From assembly GCA_030842085.1 (NCBI GenBank), contig JAUUSE010000045.1:1-14396 (forward strand): a DNA stretch of 14,396 nucleotides. Direction: 5' to 3'. Source of the DNA: Timburyella sp030842085 (lineage in GTDB: Bacteria; Bacillota; Clostridia; Oscillospirales; Acutalibacteraceae). Position numbers and translations under genes: made by a program. Each line of letters begins with the position of its first letter. Position 1 is the first letter of the stretch. Under the pieces are notes generated by a model that made no database searches, had not been told where the DNA came from, and was given only the letters and a program-made list of their open reading frames with translations. Below, in pieces: positions 1-8,170 of this stretch.

Positions 1-75
1 ACCATAGAAGAACCTCTTCAATTACATATTTACAGAAAAAGTTTCACACTGCCTGATAAAGCTATACTGATAATA

Positions 76-1032
76 TTAGTATTTACTTGAAGTGGGCCGA
101 AGCTCTACTTCAGTATATTCACCACTTTCGTCAATAACATATTTTACACTTGTAATAAACAAATCAGATTTATTACCAAAAGTAGTATCGTTAATGACTG
201 CCTTTTCCCAAGTAAGAAAGCTTTTATAGCCGGGTACACGTATAGTATAAAAACGGGTAGCAGCATTGTTCTTTTTAAGCTCATAATCACAAAGCTGCAT
301 ATTAGCCACTTCTTCAGTGTCGGGAAAATTCATAAGCTTTCTGCGGTTTATCATTTGTGAAGCTTCGGTGGAATCGGTCGCCATTGACGTATATTCTCCG
401 TTTACTTCGCTTATACCCCACATGCTACTGTATCTTTTATATCGGTCGTCGTTGTATGACAAATATGAAAACTTAATTCCGTTGTCAGCGGAGTTTGAAA
501 AGGTATGCGTAGTGCTAAGAAAGCTAGGATTAAATACGACTAAATTATCCTCGTTGACATCCGGTGAACAGCCATATGCAAACCAGACTATAGTACCTAA
601 CGCGTCCCATTCCGAATCACCCTTGTAAATTTCTGTTTTCAGCTGTGTAGAGGCATTTAAAGCCTCTTTATAATTTATGGTATATTTATTCTTTATGTAA
701 GTTTCAAAATAATCCATCACAAAAGTATTATATGGGAATTCTTTAGGAATAGCTTCATTGTCGCTTAACAAAGCGCCTCGAGATCGCGCCGTTACGTTCA
801 TATATTTGCCGTCATCATCCATATAAGTATATACCTTATCAGTATATCCGGTAAAAAGTTGGCTGTAGTTATCATCGTATACATTTAAATCAAGCGCGTC
901 TATTTTTTGTGTCGTCGGAAATACAAGATTGGCAGAAGTATATGGCTCATATATCTTTTTTTGCATTACGAGCTTTATTGGATTAGTTATTTCAATATTT
1001 GAATAGTTCAAATCGGTTATCATAAATTTCAC
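76..1032 (-). CDS. Baseplate hub protein, gpD/XkdQ-like
   Basis: This 318-residue protein resembles the XkdQ / late-control gpD / gp27 family, which forms the hub at the tip of a phage tail and carries the spike. Seen in the sequence: a beta-rich N-terminal part, a segment reading ARSRGALLSDNEAIP near residues 82-96 that resembles the conserved 'ARS...LLDNEA' region of XkdQ proteins, and no signal peptide or membrane segment. It starts at GTG, whose bases overlap the TGA stop of the LysM gene upstream (GTGA), so the two are probably translationally coupled. A later in-frame ATG (residue 4) is possible. The family call rests on remembered motifs and on position next to the LysM gene, as xkdP-xkdQ are in PBSX. 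Confidence 0.72.
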   Translation of the reverse strand: MKFMITDLNYSNIEITNPIKLVMQKKIYEPYTSANLVFPTTQKIDALDLNVYDDNYSQLFTGYTDKVYTYMDDDGKYMNVTARSRGALLSDNEAIPKEFPYNTFVMDYFETYIKNKYTINYKEALNASTQLKTEIYKGDSEWDALGTIVWFAYGCSPDVNEDNLVVFNPSFLSTTHTFSNSADNGIKFSYLSYNDDRYKRYSSMWGISEVNGEYTSMATDSTEASQMINRRKLMNFPDTEEVANMQLCDYELKKNNAATRFYTIRVPGYKSFLTWEKAVINDTTFGNKSDLFITSVKYVIDESGEYTEVELRPTSSKY

Positions 1033-1544
1033 TTTAAAGTCAGCTCCTTGCCGGCAGGAAGTATAGCGTCGTTAATGCTTGGATTAAGCTCAATAAGTTT
1101 TTCTACTGGTATATTGTAGGCATTGCTTATAGTCCAAATGGTTGAGCCGTTCAATGTGGTTGCGGTGTCCTGATTGGGTCCACTATAAGTAGCTTTAGTA
1201 AACACATCTTCAATAAAAGCGAAAGAATATTTTACGCTTTGAGGCCCAGGCTCTCCTAACATGCTAAATTCAGAAAAGTAAGCGCAGTAAGTGGCAAACC
1301 CCGGAATATACAGTTCTTTTGGCGCACTTTCCTTAAATAGATTATATAATTTAAAGAAACTGACAAACGCACTCGTACCGTAAAATTCACCTTCGCCAGA
1401 TAATATTCTTGCACTTTGACCGTAGTTTTGCAAATTAGCGCCGCTGTGTGGAACAAAAAAATCTTTTAAATTTTTAGTGCATTTTAAAGTCATGTTAGTC
1501 GGATTATTTGGCCATGTAAACGTTGCAAATTTAAGTTTGTCCAT
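1029..1544 (-). CDS. LysM-domain baseplate/tail adaptor protein, XkdP-like
   Basis: This 171-residue protein has two parts. Residues 1-115 form a mostly beta domain with Trp-Pro and Phe-rich strands, like the N-terminal domain of phage tail-hub adaptors. Residues about 130-171 form a degenerate LysM module (TIWTISNAYNIPVEKLIELNP, then LPAGKELTLK). In contractile-tail phages and related injection systems the equivalent protein bridges tail tube and hub, and the LysM is thought to help it dock to the baseplate or to cell-wall glycan. The module lacks the usual opening 'Y.V..GD', so glycan binding is uncertain. The gene follows a tube-like gene by 32 bases and overlaps the gpD-like gene by 4. 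No signal peptide is seen, as expected for a virion part. Confidence 0.72.
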   Translation of the reverse strand: MDKLKFATFTWPNNPTNMTLKCTKNLKDFFVPHSGANLQNYGQSARILSGEGEFYGTSAFVSFFKLYNLFKESAPKELYIPGFATYCAYFSEFSMLGEPGPQSVKYSFAFIEDVFTKATYSGPNQDTATTLNGSTIWTISNAYNIPVEKLIELNPSINDAILPAGKELTLK

Positions 1545-1576
1545 ATCATTCTCTTTTCTGTAATATTATTATCTGT

Positions 1577-1960
1577 TTACTGCGTAATTTGCCGTTTATA
1601 GGATAAGATTTGAATATTGTCGATTAACCGGCTGCTAATGCTGCAGGTTTCTTTTACATTTAAAAGCCGGCATTCGCTAAAAACGATATTATAATCTGGC
1701 AAGGCGACTTTAAGAGAAAATGTTGAATCTTTATATGAATCAAAAAAGTCCTGCGCATCGCTGTCGAGCTTTAGCTGATCAAGTGTTATATTATGCTCCT
1801 CTGTATCAAAGCACAGATTATCGTAAGCTTCAAACGCGCTGCCTATATGCCGGTATGATATATGGCTGTCGACGGTTATTGACTCTATCATTCCAAGGGG
1901 CGCATCATCTATGCTTACCAATATGTCTTTAGCGAGCACAAATTTAGCATCAGACATCAT
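1577..1960 (-). CDS. Tail-tube-like phage structural protein
   Basis: This is a 127-residue protein of about the size of tail-tube monomers. Its pattern of short alternating hydrophobic strands (VLAKDILVSIDDAPLGMIESITV) and a closing strand region suggests a beta-barrel tube subunit. A longer reading frame goes up to 2065, but ATG at 1958-1960 is preceded by GGAGG at a proper spacing and overlaps the previous gene by only 11 bases, so I chose that start. A second ATG directly follows. It sits between the connector genes and the LysM/hub pair. I did not recognise a specific family signature, so the tube assignment comes from size, fold impression and position. A tail-completion protein is the main alternative. 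Confidence 0.5.
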   Translation of the reverse strand: MMSDAKFVLAKDILVSIDDAPLGMIESITVDSHISYRHIGSAFEAYDNLCFDTEEHNITLDQLKLDSDAQDFFDSYKDSTFSLKVALPDYNIVFSECRLLNVKETCSISSRLIDNIQILSYKRQITQ

Positions 1961-2387
1961 CGCCACCTCCGCTCTGCGAAATGTTAAAGCACCTTGCGGA
2001 TATAGACTGTGACAGAATTTCACTTGTCGAATTATATTGTACCGACCCCGTCGAAATAGAGGCAATGCTCAAATCGGTGTCTGATAAAAGTATATCTATA
2101 GCAGAATCGATGAGGTCGGATATATAGCTGCCGCCCATTTCAACATAGGCGTAAATTTTAATAGTAATATCTATAATTTCCGTGCTGCCAGTGACGTAGG
2201 AATCGCTTGTAGAATAGACAACATTACCCAACCCAACGTCAGAGACCTCCGCCTTTACGGCAGACACGGTAACGCATGGATAGCTTGAATATTTTTGATT
2301 TTGAGGATATTCGCTGAATACTTCCATGTTCTGAAAAACCGTATCAGATTTTAGAAGCGTTATAATATTATTGAGATAAGCTTGCAT
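1950..2387 (-). CDS. Tail terminator / tail-completion-like protein
   Basis: This 145-residue protein starts with an amphipathic helix (QAYLNNIITLLKSD) followed by alternating strands. That layout is typical of phage tail-terminator or head-tail joining proteins, which cap the tail tube and dock it to the neck. ATG at 2385-2387 has GGAG upstream and overlaps the end of the previous gene by 20 bases; its own end overlaps the next gene by 11. The C-terminus is a Gly/Asp tail (SGGGDDV). It is placed directly after two connector-type genes and before the tube-like gene, where PBSX- and HK97-type modules carry this function. No catalytic motif or membrane segment is visible. The family is inferred from order and length, not from a recognised signature. 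Confidence 0.5.
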   Translation of the reverse strand: MQAYLNNIITLLKSDTVFQNMEVFSEYPQNQKYSSYPCVTVSAVKAEVSDVGLGNVVYSTSDSYVTGSTEIIDITIKIYAYVEMGGSYISDLIDSAIDILLSDTDLSIASISTGSVQYNSTSEILSQSISARCFNISQSGGGDDV

Positions 2388-2730
2388 TGGTAACTCCTAC
2401 AGAATGTTTGAGTATAGCCCAGCAGTAGCAGGGCTTGTTTTTAAAATAAATCATTTCAGAACGCCTTACTACATATTTATCACCTGATGAGTCTTCGATA
2501 TATGTATCGGCGCCCATATCGCCGAGATTATATTCGGCAGAGCCAATATATACAAAATACTTTATATTTTCATAGCCCTCAGGCTTATATGTCCCGCTTA
2601 GATACTGCCTGTTTTTGTACAGGAATGGCTGTATAAAAGCGCTGCAGCTTATTGTGCTTTCTGAGTTTATTAGCTTTATCTTGTTTCCGTATTTTTTAAT
2701 AAAATAGTCCACCTGTTTAGCAGCGGTCAT
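2368..2730 (-). CDS. Phage head-tail joining / minor capsid-type protein
   Basis: This is a 120-residue protein with Tyr-rich beta strands in the middle (IKYFVYIGSAEYN, GDKYVVRRSEMIYF) and no signal peptide. Its ATG overlaps the stop of the upstream gene by one base (TAATG), indicating coupled translation. Head-completion or stopper proteins of similar size occupy this slot in many Firmicute phages: they bind the portal-connector ring after packaging and hold DNA until the tail attaches. I did not recognise a defining motif, so the role is inferred from position among connector genes. It could also be a minor tail component. Confidence 0.5.
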   Translation of the reverse strand: MTAAKQVDYFIKKYGNKIKLINSESTISCSAFIQPFLYKNRQYLSGTYKPEGYENIKYFVYIGSAEYNLGDMGADTYIEDSSGDKYVVRRSEMIYFKNKPCYCWAILKHSVGVTNASLSQ

Positions 2731-3116
2731 TATAAATCCCTCCTGCAGTCAGGTATGGCGGAAAATACAAACTCAGAGTCGGACAAAAGGTGCATAATTG
2801 GGCGCATATATTCCTGCTTTATGCTTTCAGCGGCGCCGATTGTATTGCCGGCGCTGTGCGTGACGGTAACGTCTCCGGCCTTAAATGATGAAGATGTATC
2901 CTGTGCTGACGATATAAGCGACATTCTATAAAAAGCGAGAGCCGCCGCGGCGCGGCATAAGGCGTCCTCATTTGCCGCAGCAGATGACGCGTCTATTAAC
3001 TGAGCTTCTATTTCCTCAGCTGACGAAAGACAAAGGTCAGAATATCCCTCGGCGTCCGTCTCGGATAGGCCGCTGAACATACAAAAATTATCAAATACCT
3101 TATCGCTGTCTAACAT
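2730..3116 (-). CDS. Head-tail connector (gp6/gp15-like) protein
   Basis: This 128-residue, mainly helical protein is the first gene after the major capsid gene, the usual place for the connector (gp6/gp15-like) that forms a ring under the portal. Its Ala/Ser-rich helices (IEAQLIDASSAAANEDAL, CRAAAALAFYRMSLIS) resemble those of that family. The open frame extends to 3164, but ATG at 3114-3116 has AAAGGAGG five bases upstream and avoids starting inside the hairpin at 3139-3162, so I place the start there. It lies 59 bases after the capsid stop and overlaps the next gene by one base. Identity as a connector is likely, but the exact family is unproven. Confidence 0.58.
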   Translation of the reverse strand: MLDSDKVFDNFCMFSGLSETDAEGYSDLCLSSAEEIEAQLIDASSAAANEDALCRAAAALAFYRMSLISSAQDTSSSFKAGDVTVTHSAGNTIGAAESIKQEYMRPIMHLLSDSEFVFSAIPDCRRDL

Positions 3117-3138
3117 AATGGCCTCCTTTCCAAATTGA

Positions 3139-3162
3139 GCGGCAGGGGATAGCCCCTGCCGC
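3139..3162 (-). promoter_or_regulatory. Intercistronic GC-rich hairpin after the capsid gene
   Basis: A perfect 10-bp inverted repeat (GCGGCAGGGG / CCCCTGCCGC) with a 4-base loop lies 13 bases after the capsid stop codon. On the transcribed strand it is followed by TCAATTTGG, not by a T-run, so it is not a standard intrinsic terminator. It sits between the most heavily needed gene (capsid) and low-copy connector genes. A role in protecting the 3' end of the capsid message or in partial termination is likely but inferred. Confidence 0.7.
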
Positions 3163-3175
3163 AAAAAGATAAAAA

Positions 3176-4183
3176 TTACGCTGTAGCGAGTGAAAGAACC
3201 TTGGAAGCGTCGGTAAATATCTTTGAGAATCCGACAGTGGAGGTTATGGCGGTACGCTCTGTCTGGCAGTCTATAAGCTTGTCATATTCGACGCTGACGT
3301 CTGTAGAGACTACCATTTCAAGCGAGTATTTCTTATCAAGAGCGATAAATGTTTTTGTCGGCAGCGAGCTTGAGCATATAAGCTTTGCTCCGAGCGGAGT
3401 GCTCAGCTTGCCGGTGCCCTGGAAGTTAAGTCCCGTAAGAGGATTTTTAAACTCGTCTATGGCAAGCAGAAGCTGCATAACGTCTTTTGATACAATAATA
3501 GTATTCATCTCATAAGGTTGCAAAGCTGTCCAAACCTTGAGTATATCGTCGTATGTAATCTTATCGGCAGTCGTAACGTTTATAATGCCGGCGGCATTGC
3601 TGTTATCGCCTGTTTTTATGATAGAAACCGCATCGTTAAGCTGCTGTAATGCGATGTTGGCGCCTATACGCTTTAATGCAACGGTAAATATGTCTATTCT
3701 CTGGAACTTGAGAGACTCATAAGAAGCCACCAGCATGCTTCCATACTTTTTAAGATCGACAAGGCTGGGCTTTGTCGTTACGGGTGAGCTGCTTATAGTG
3801 CCGCCCTCGGTTATTTCCGTGGAAATAGAAGTGCTTATGTCGGCGCTTATGCTGCGGTAGTCTATGCCGGGTATAACCGTGACGGCGGCGGCAATGTCTT
3901 CAATATTAACTATTTCAGACATGCCCTGCTTAACAGCGCGTCTTACATATTCAGGGAAGAGTATGCTCGACTCAGATGCCGCAAAAAACTTCTGAACCAT
4001 GTCTGAATCCTTGCCGCAAACCTTTATGTCAAAACGCTTAAGCTGGCGCTGATAGGCGTCCATTCCCTCAAGCTCGGTGCCGGCATACTCTGATGATGGG
4101 TCTAACTCTTCGAGTATCTGAGAAAAGCTTTTAGAAGAGTTTGTGTACATGCTTTTAGTAAGGTTAATATTTTCGTAATTCAT
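3176..4183 (-). CDS. Major capsid protein (HK97-fold type)
   Basis: This is a 335-residue protein in the position expected for the major head protein: directly after the protease/scaffold gene and before connectors. Visible features are a helical, charged N-terminal region (about residues 1-75), a mixed alpha/beta body rich in Thr, Ser and Ile, and a small-residue C-terminus (KVLSLATA). The long helix with IFTVALKRIGANIALQQLNDAV (broken here in the middle of the protein) resembles the spine helix of HK97-fold capsids. ATG has AAAGGAG upstream at a good distance. It ends 13 bases before a strong hairpin. Length fits unfused HK97-type capsid proteins. The subfamily is not recognised. Confidence 0.75.
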   Translation of the reverse strand: MNYENINLTKSMYTNSSKSFSQILEELDPSSEYAGTELEGMDAYQRQLKRFDIKVCGKDSDMVQKFFAASESSILFPEYVRRAVKQGMSEIVNIEDIAAAVTVIPGIDYRSISADISTSISTEITEGGTISSSPVTTKPSLVDLKKYGSMLVASYESLKFQRIDIFTVALKRIGANIALQQLNDAVSIIKTGDNSNAAGIINVTTADKITYDDILKVWTALQPYEMNTIIVSKDVMQLLLAIDEFKNPLTGLNFQGTGKLSTPLGAKLICSSSLPTKTFIALDKKYSLEMVVSTDVSVEYDKLIDCQTERTAITSTVGFSKIFTDASKVLSLATA

Positions 4184-4201
4184 ATATATTCTCCTTTAAA
4201 A

Positions 4202-5206
4202 TTAAATTTTAAATTCCTTATAGTCTTCTTTTTCGGCTTTTGGCCCGTACTGTGATATTTGGGGGCTTGGCGGGAACATTTTATCAATGTCGCTGTTAAA
4301 TACCGACTTAAACGCTTTCAGCTCATCGATAGACATCTTGTCGCATACGCTTTCCATGACGTCCTTTTTAAGCTCCGGCTTAGCAATTGAGCAGGATTTT
4401 AATACCTCCGCCTTAAGGTCGCGCAGATATGTCTCGCCGATGCCGGCCATATACTCCATTTTTCTGATATAATCTCCCAGCGCTTCAGCCTCAGACTTGT
4501 GAAGCAGTACGCCATTGTCATTTACCGCCGAAAGGGATTTTATAGTAGTGGCAATGTCCAAATTATCCTCTCCTTTCGCATAAGCGTTTGTCCCATAAGA
4601 TTTCACAACACCGGCTTTTGGCTGCGCCGGAACGGCTACAAACGACCATTCAAAGGCGTCGGCGGGGTTGATAAGCTCGGCATAGCACAGCTTTTTAGCG
4701 CCGTTTGATTTGTATTGACGGCCCTTAACGTGCTTGCACTGATTGCTGCGCATGTCGTTGCCGCATATAGAGCATACCGTCTTAGCGACTGAGCAGCCAA
4801 TGCTTACCTCCTTTTTTATGCCGGCGTCGATTTCCGTGCGCAAATCCTCGTTACGGCTGGTTTTCGGCATATATGCCCTTGCTTTAAGGCGCATATAGTC
4901 CTCGCCGGTGCTTGTTTTCTTGCCGGTTACCGGCTCCACCTCACAGGCAAAAATTCTGGCCATTTGGTCCTTACCCTTCATTGAATGGTCAAATATGCCG
5001 GACTTGCCGATGTAAAGCTCGGCGAGCTTGTGAAGCGATTCTGTGGTGAACCTTTCAAAGTCCCTGTCTATCTCGTTGTCGCAGAGAATAATGGAGAAAA
5101 CAAAGACTTCATCCTTTTTAAGCTGTCTTCGCGACTGCTTGTTGATAAGCTCAAGCTCCTCGTCTGTTATTTCAGAAGCGACCTTATCAAGATATCCTTC
5201 TTTCAT
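4202..5206 (-). CDS. Prohead protease/scaffold with a Cys-rich insert
   Basis: This 334-residue protein lies between portal and capsid, the standard slot for the maturation protease. Residues about 33-200 look like a herpesvirus/HK97-type (S78-like) prohead protease: a His in GIFDHS (H74), a Ser in KKEVSIGCSV (S135) and the later strand EWSFVAVPAQ. Right after the Ser strand is a zinc-knuckle-like insert, with C145, C148, C157, H159 and C174. Residues about 215-334 are charged and helical, fitting a scaffolding tail that the protease removes. The ATG overlaps the portal stop (ATGA). The catalytic triad is assigned by motif only. Similar Cys-bearing proteases are known to me from Firmicute phages, so the insert is probably a family trait. 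Confidence 0.7.
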   Translation of the reverse strand: MKEGYLDKVASEITDEELELINKQSRRQLKKDEVFVFSIILCDNEIDRDFERFTTESLHKLAELYIGKSGIFDHSMKGKDQMARIFACEVEPVTGKKTSTGEDYMRLKARAYMPKTSRNEDLRTEIDAGIKKEVSIGCSVAKTVCSICGNDMRSNQCKHVKGRQYKSNGAKKLCYAELINPADAFEWSFVAVPAQPKAGVVKSYGTNAYAKGEDNLDIATTIKSLSAVNDNGVLLHKSEAEALGDYIRKMEYMAGIGETYLRDLKAEVLKSCSIAKPELKKDVMESVCDKMSIDELKAFKSVFNSDIDKMFPPSPQISQYGPKAEKEDYKEFKI

Positions 5207-6387
5207 TCAGTCTGGCCCTCCGTTTCTAATAGCTTTTCTTCAATTTCACGTGCTTGCATAGTGAGCAGCTGCGCACGCGCCATCTCAACTTCATCCTGAA
5301 GGTTGATGTTGTCCCACTCTATAGATATCTCACTGCTGTAGCCGTTAAGGCGCAGCCAGATATCGCAGATTTTATGGATAATGGGGTTGAGCATCCGGCG
5401 GTAGGCTTCAAGCTCGCTTGTTAAAATATCCGCCTGCTGGCTGCTCATTTTTTCAGTAGTGGACCAGCTCAGCCCAAGCATAAACGGCGGGATGCCGGTT
5501 TTTGCAACTATCTGTTCCATCATGTGCTTTACCGGCACAGACGAATCAAGAATTTGGTTGTCAGAGCCGATTACTCTAATCTGCACATCTCCGACAGATA
5601 TAAAGTCCTTGACGCTGCCGGGTTGCATTGCATTTGACCACTCCTGAGCAATCTGCATAGCGCGGTTTTTGGCGGCCGCCTTGTCGAGCTGCGTTTCCGG
5701 CTTATAGGTAACGGCATAACGCAGATTACCAAACCGCTCGAAATTCATGCCTATAGTGTTGAATATCTTGAGCAGTATAGCGCTCACAAACGGCAGACTT
5801 CTAAGAAGCGACGTCCCATAAACACTGCCGGGGTCGGGGTTGAGCGCCGACAGCAGTATAAGACTTTGATATTTTACCGGGACAGCGCGTCCATCTTCTC
5901 TGCGGCAGACGGTGGCTTGAAGCGGTCCGCTTTTAATAATGTCCACATCGTGCAGCGGGACGTTGTAAAGCGCGCCGATTGTGTCGCGGCGGCAGCTGGG
6001 TACAATTTCGCCCACGGCCGTTCCGAAAGTTATAAGCTGGTCAAGATAGGTGTCTAAAAATGCGTTTATTCCTATTCCGGTGCCGCCTACCTGTACCGTG
6101 TCGAGGAAATGCTTAAGCTCGGCCGTCGTATCATCATCATCGCATTTAACCTGAAATCCGCCGACCAGCCTGACTATCTTAGAAATGGCCGCGTCAATTA
6201 TCGGCACGGCTTCGCGTATAGATGCATACAGCCGCCTTTCAGGGCCGGACAGCGGTATATATCCGTCTAAGTCGTGAAAGGGGTGGGAGATAGGTCTCGC
6301 CGTTTGGACGGCAGAGCACTCGACTTCATCACAGGCAGCCGCCTTTGCAGGGTCGGCATTTCTGGACAAAAATTTTAGTAAGCCCAC
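5203..6387 (-). CDS. Phage portal protein
   Basis: The 394-residue product fits the portal, the dodecameric ring at one capsid vertex through which DNA enters and leaves. Typical features are the region GTAVGEIVP followed by the VPLHDVDI strand, SLLRSLPFVSAILLKIFN, and the C-terminal IPPFMLGLSWSTTEKMSSQQ segment with the following long helix (ADILTSELEAYRRMLNPII). It starts at GTG with AGGAGG seven bases upstream, 15 bases after the large terminase stop, and overlaps the protease gene by 4. Length is slightly short for portals (usually about 400-500), which suggests a compact crown or tail domain and no fused minor head protein. Confidence 0.85.
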   Translation of the reverse strand: MGLLKFLSRNADPAKAAACDEVECSAVQTARPISHPFHDLDGYIPLSGPERRLYASIREAVPIIDAAISKIVRLVGGFQVKCDDDDTTAELKHFLDTVQVGGTGIGINAFLDTYLDQLITFGTAVGEIVPSCRRDTIGALYNVPLHDVDIIKSGPLQATVCRREDGRAVPVKYQSLILLSALNPDPGSVYGTSLLRSLPFVSAILLKIFNTIGMNFERFGNLRYAVTYKPETQLDKAAAKNRAMQIAQEWSNAMQPGSVKDFISVGDVQIRVIGSDNQILDSSVPVKHMMEQIVAKTGIPPFMLGLSWSTTEKMSSQQADILTSELEAYRRMLNPIIHKICDIWLRLNGYSSEISIEWDNINLQDEVEMARAQLLTMQAREIEEKLLETEGQTE

Positions 6388-6402
6388 ATATTTACCTCCT
6401 GT

Positions 6403-7656
6403 TTATAGATTTCTGTTCAGCGCCGCCGCAAAGAAGACATCCTCCTCGCTGTCCACCACGGTCGCTACAAAATAGCGTATATCATCCATGGCGTGGTCGT
6501 TTTCCTTGCGCACGGCGTCTTTCACGCTGTCATTTTGCCAGCGGTAAAGAGAAAACTCCCTAAGCGTATCGCGGCAGGCGGCGCTGAACTTGATTTTGCC
6601 GGCCTTAAGCGCGGACGATACCTTTCTAATGCCATCCGCTACATTGTTATCCGCCGGCAGTACGCTGAACAGTCCGTGCCGCCTTATAACCGCCATAAAT
6701 GAGGCGGCCGAGGGGTCGCATACAACGGCCTCAATTTTTCTGTTTCCCGAAAGCGCTTTAAGCGCCTCATAATACTCCTCATCGGTTTTCTGCTCACCCT
6801 CTCTGCGCGAATCGTAATAATATTCCGCCAGCCGATACCAAGTGTCCCCGCTTCTTCCCCACAGCCCAAACGAAGCCGGGTTGACGGTGCCGTAGTCGCA
6901 GGAGATGTAAAACTTGTCGCACGGCGGCTCATCGTGAAAAATATGCTTTTCAGGGGAGAACATTGGGTAAACAAGTCCGCTCGACACCGTCCAGCGCCCC
7001 TTTACAAACCGGTCGTAAAATACGCCGCTGTAAAGTGCTTCATAACGCTTTTTAATTGCGGGAGTAAGAGAGGGATTATCATCCATGGTAAAATGGACAT
7101 AGAGCGCATTTTTAGCGTCGCGCTTTTTAATCCATTCATTGTAAAACCAGTGCGAGGGGTTATCAGGATTGCAGTTGAACCAGAAGCGCGACCCCGAAAC
7201 CGAACAGCGCGCGATAGCCTGCTCTGCAAACGAGCGCGGCATTAAAACTACCTCGTCAAGCAGAATGCCGGCTAAGGTAATACCCTGAATAAGTGCCGAT
7301 GATGATTCATCCTTGCCGCCGAACAGGTAAAAATAATTTACCCTGTCCTTTTTGCGCACGGTAAGGATATTCTTAGACGCCTTATATTCGCAGGAAAACG
7401 AGAGCGAATTAAGCATGGGAATAAGCGGCGCTATTAAATTCCTTTTAAGCGAGGATATTGTCTTACCGCATATGGCAAAATACTGCTTGTCAAACTCATA
7501 AAAGGCCCAAAGAACAAATGACAGCGACATACAGGTGGTTTTTCCGCTTCGTACAGCTCCGTCGCAGATTATTGCATCTTTAGAGTAGTGAGGGCTGCTG
7601 CGGCACCACCAGTTGAGCACCGTCAGCTGCTTATTACTGAAACTTTTCCATATCAC
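6403..7656 (-). CDS. Terminase large subunit (PBSX/XtmB type)
   Basis: The 417-residue packaging motor shows both required domains. The ATPase part has Walker A GAVRSGKTT (residues 33-41), Walker B ILLDE (131-135) and the coupling region SRFWFNCNPDNPSHWFY (156-172). The RNase H-like nuclease part has metal-binding acids at CDYG (D254), CDPSAAS (D314) and HAMDD (D391/D392). It uses ATP to pump DNA through the portal and cuts the concatemer. The start is GTG, overlapping the small-subunit stop (GTGA), with GGAGG seven bases upstream. All key residues appear present, so the protein is probably functional. The wording of the motifs matches the phage_term_2 / PBSX family. Confidence 0.95.
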   Translation of the reverse strand: MIWKSFSNKQLTVLNWWCRSSPHYSKDAIICDGAVRSGKTTCMSLSFVLWAFYEFDKQYFAICGKTISSLKRNLIAPLIPMLNSLSFSCEYKASKNILTVRKKDRVNYFYLFGGKDESSSALIQGITLAGILLDEVVLMPRSFAEQAIARCSVSGSRFWFNCNPDNPSHWFYNEWIKKRDAKNALYVHFTMDDNPSLTPAIKKRYEALYSGVFYDRFVKGRWTVSSGLVYPMFSPEKHIFHDEPPCDKFYISCDYGTVNPASFGLWGRSGDTWYRLAEYYYDSRREGEQKTDEEYYEALKALSGNRKIEAVVCDPSAASFMAVIRRHGLFSVLPADNNVADGIRKVSSALKAGKIKFSAACRDTLREFSLYRWQNDSVKDAVRKENDHAMDDIRYFVATVVDSEEDVFFAAALNRNL

Positions 7657-8135
7657 GCCGTTTCCTCCGAACTGGGCAGGGAAGGAACAGAGCTTTCCAG
7701 CGCTCTATAAAATGAGTCGTGCTCGTCGGCCTGTTTTGCCTCGTTTATAAGATATAGCTTTTCCAGCGCTTTAAGCCTGTCAAAAAACTTAATTTCAATG
7801 CATCCCTCTTTAGGCTTTTTTATTTCAGCTATGCTGTATAGGTCGAGGGCGTCGATATCGGAGGAATTTATAGCGTCCTCTCTCAAAAGCTTGACGGCGT
7901 CGTTTACCGAGCCATAGGCTAGCCGATTGAGCCCGGCGGTGGCGCCCATTTCAGACAGTGTATTTTTTAGCCTGTCAATTTCCTTGCACACATATCTGGC
8001 AGAAAGCAGTCTTGCACCGGTGCGCTCAGGATTGCGTTTATATCCCGCTTTTATAGCGGCTTCTTTTGCATTTCCGTATATGACGTACATATAACAGAAG
8101 AGCTTTTCCTTTTCACTGATATTGCGTCTTTTCAA
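7653..8135 (-). CDS. Terminase small subunit (XtmA type)
   Basis: This protein of about 160 residues opens with a helix-turn-helix region typical of Terminase_2/XtmA proteins (ISEKEKLFCYMYVIYGNAKEAAIKAGY, broken over residues 7-33), followed by the conserved GARLLSARYVCKEIDRL helix. It recognises the packaging site and loads the large subunit. The open frame extends to 8204, into the terminator stem, so the long start is unlikely. AAGGAG at 8143-8148 is seven bases from TTG (8133-8135) but only one base from ATG (8139-8141). I therefore prefer TTG, with ATG as the alternative (162 residues). It is the first gene of the late operon and overlaps the large subunit by 4. Confidence 0.85.
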   Translation of the reverse strand: MKRRNISEKEKLFCYMYVIYGNAKEAAIKAGYKRNPERTGARLLSARYVCKEIDRLKNTLSEMGATAGLNRLAYGSVNDAVKLLREDAINSSDIDALDLYSIAEIKKPKEGCIEIKFFDRLKALEKLYLINEAKQADEHDSFYRALESSVPSLPSSEETA

Positions 8136-8170
8136 TGGCATTCTCCTTTGCAGTAGTTTCATAAATGGGC

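Larger units (their letters stand above)
1..8141 (-). mobile_element. Prophage late (head and baseplate) operon, partial
   Basis: Eleven consecutive minus-strand genes encode DNA packaging, head assembly, connector and baseplate proteins in the usual order of a tailed-phage late operon. All frames are intact and most overlap or are separated by under 35 bases, which suggests one transcript. The operon runs off the left edge. A minus-strand ATG at 3-5, preceded by GAGG, may be the start of the next gene. Integrase, replication, lysis, sheath and tape-measure genes are not in view, so I cannot say whether the prophage is complete or a remnant. Confidence 0.85.

Noticed and set aside
6684..7245. 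Several open frames of 70-103 codons inside the large terminase gene on both strands
   Set aside because: They lie wholly within a gene with full Walker and nuclease motifs, lack ribosome sites, and reflect the GC-richer composition there.
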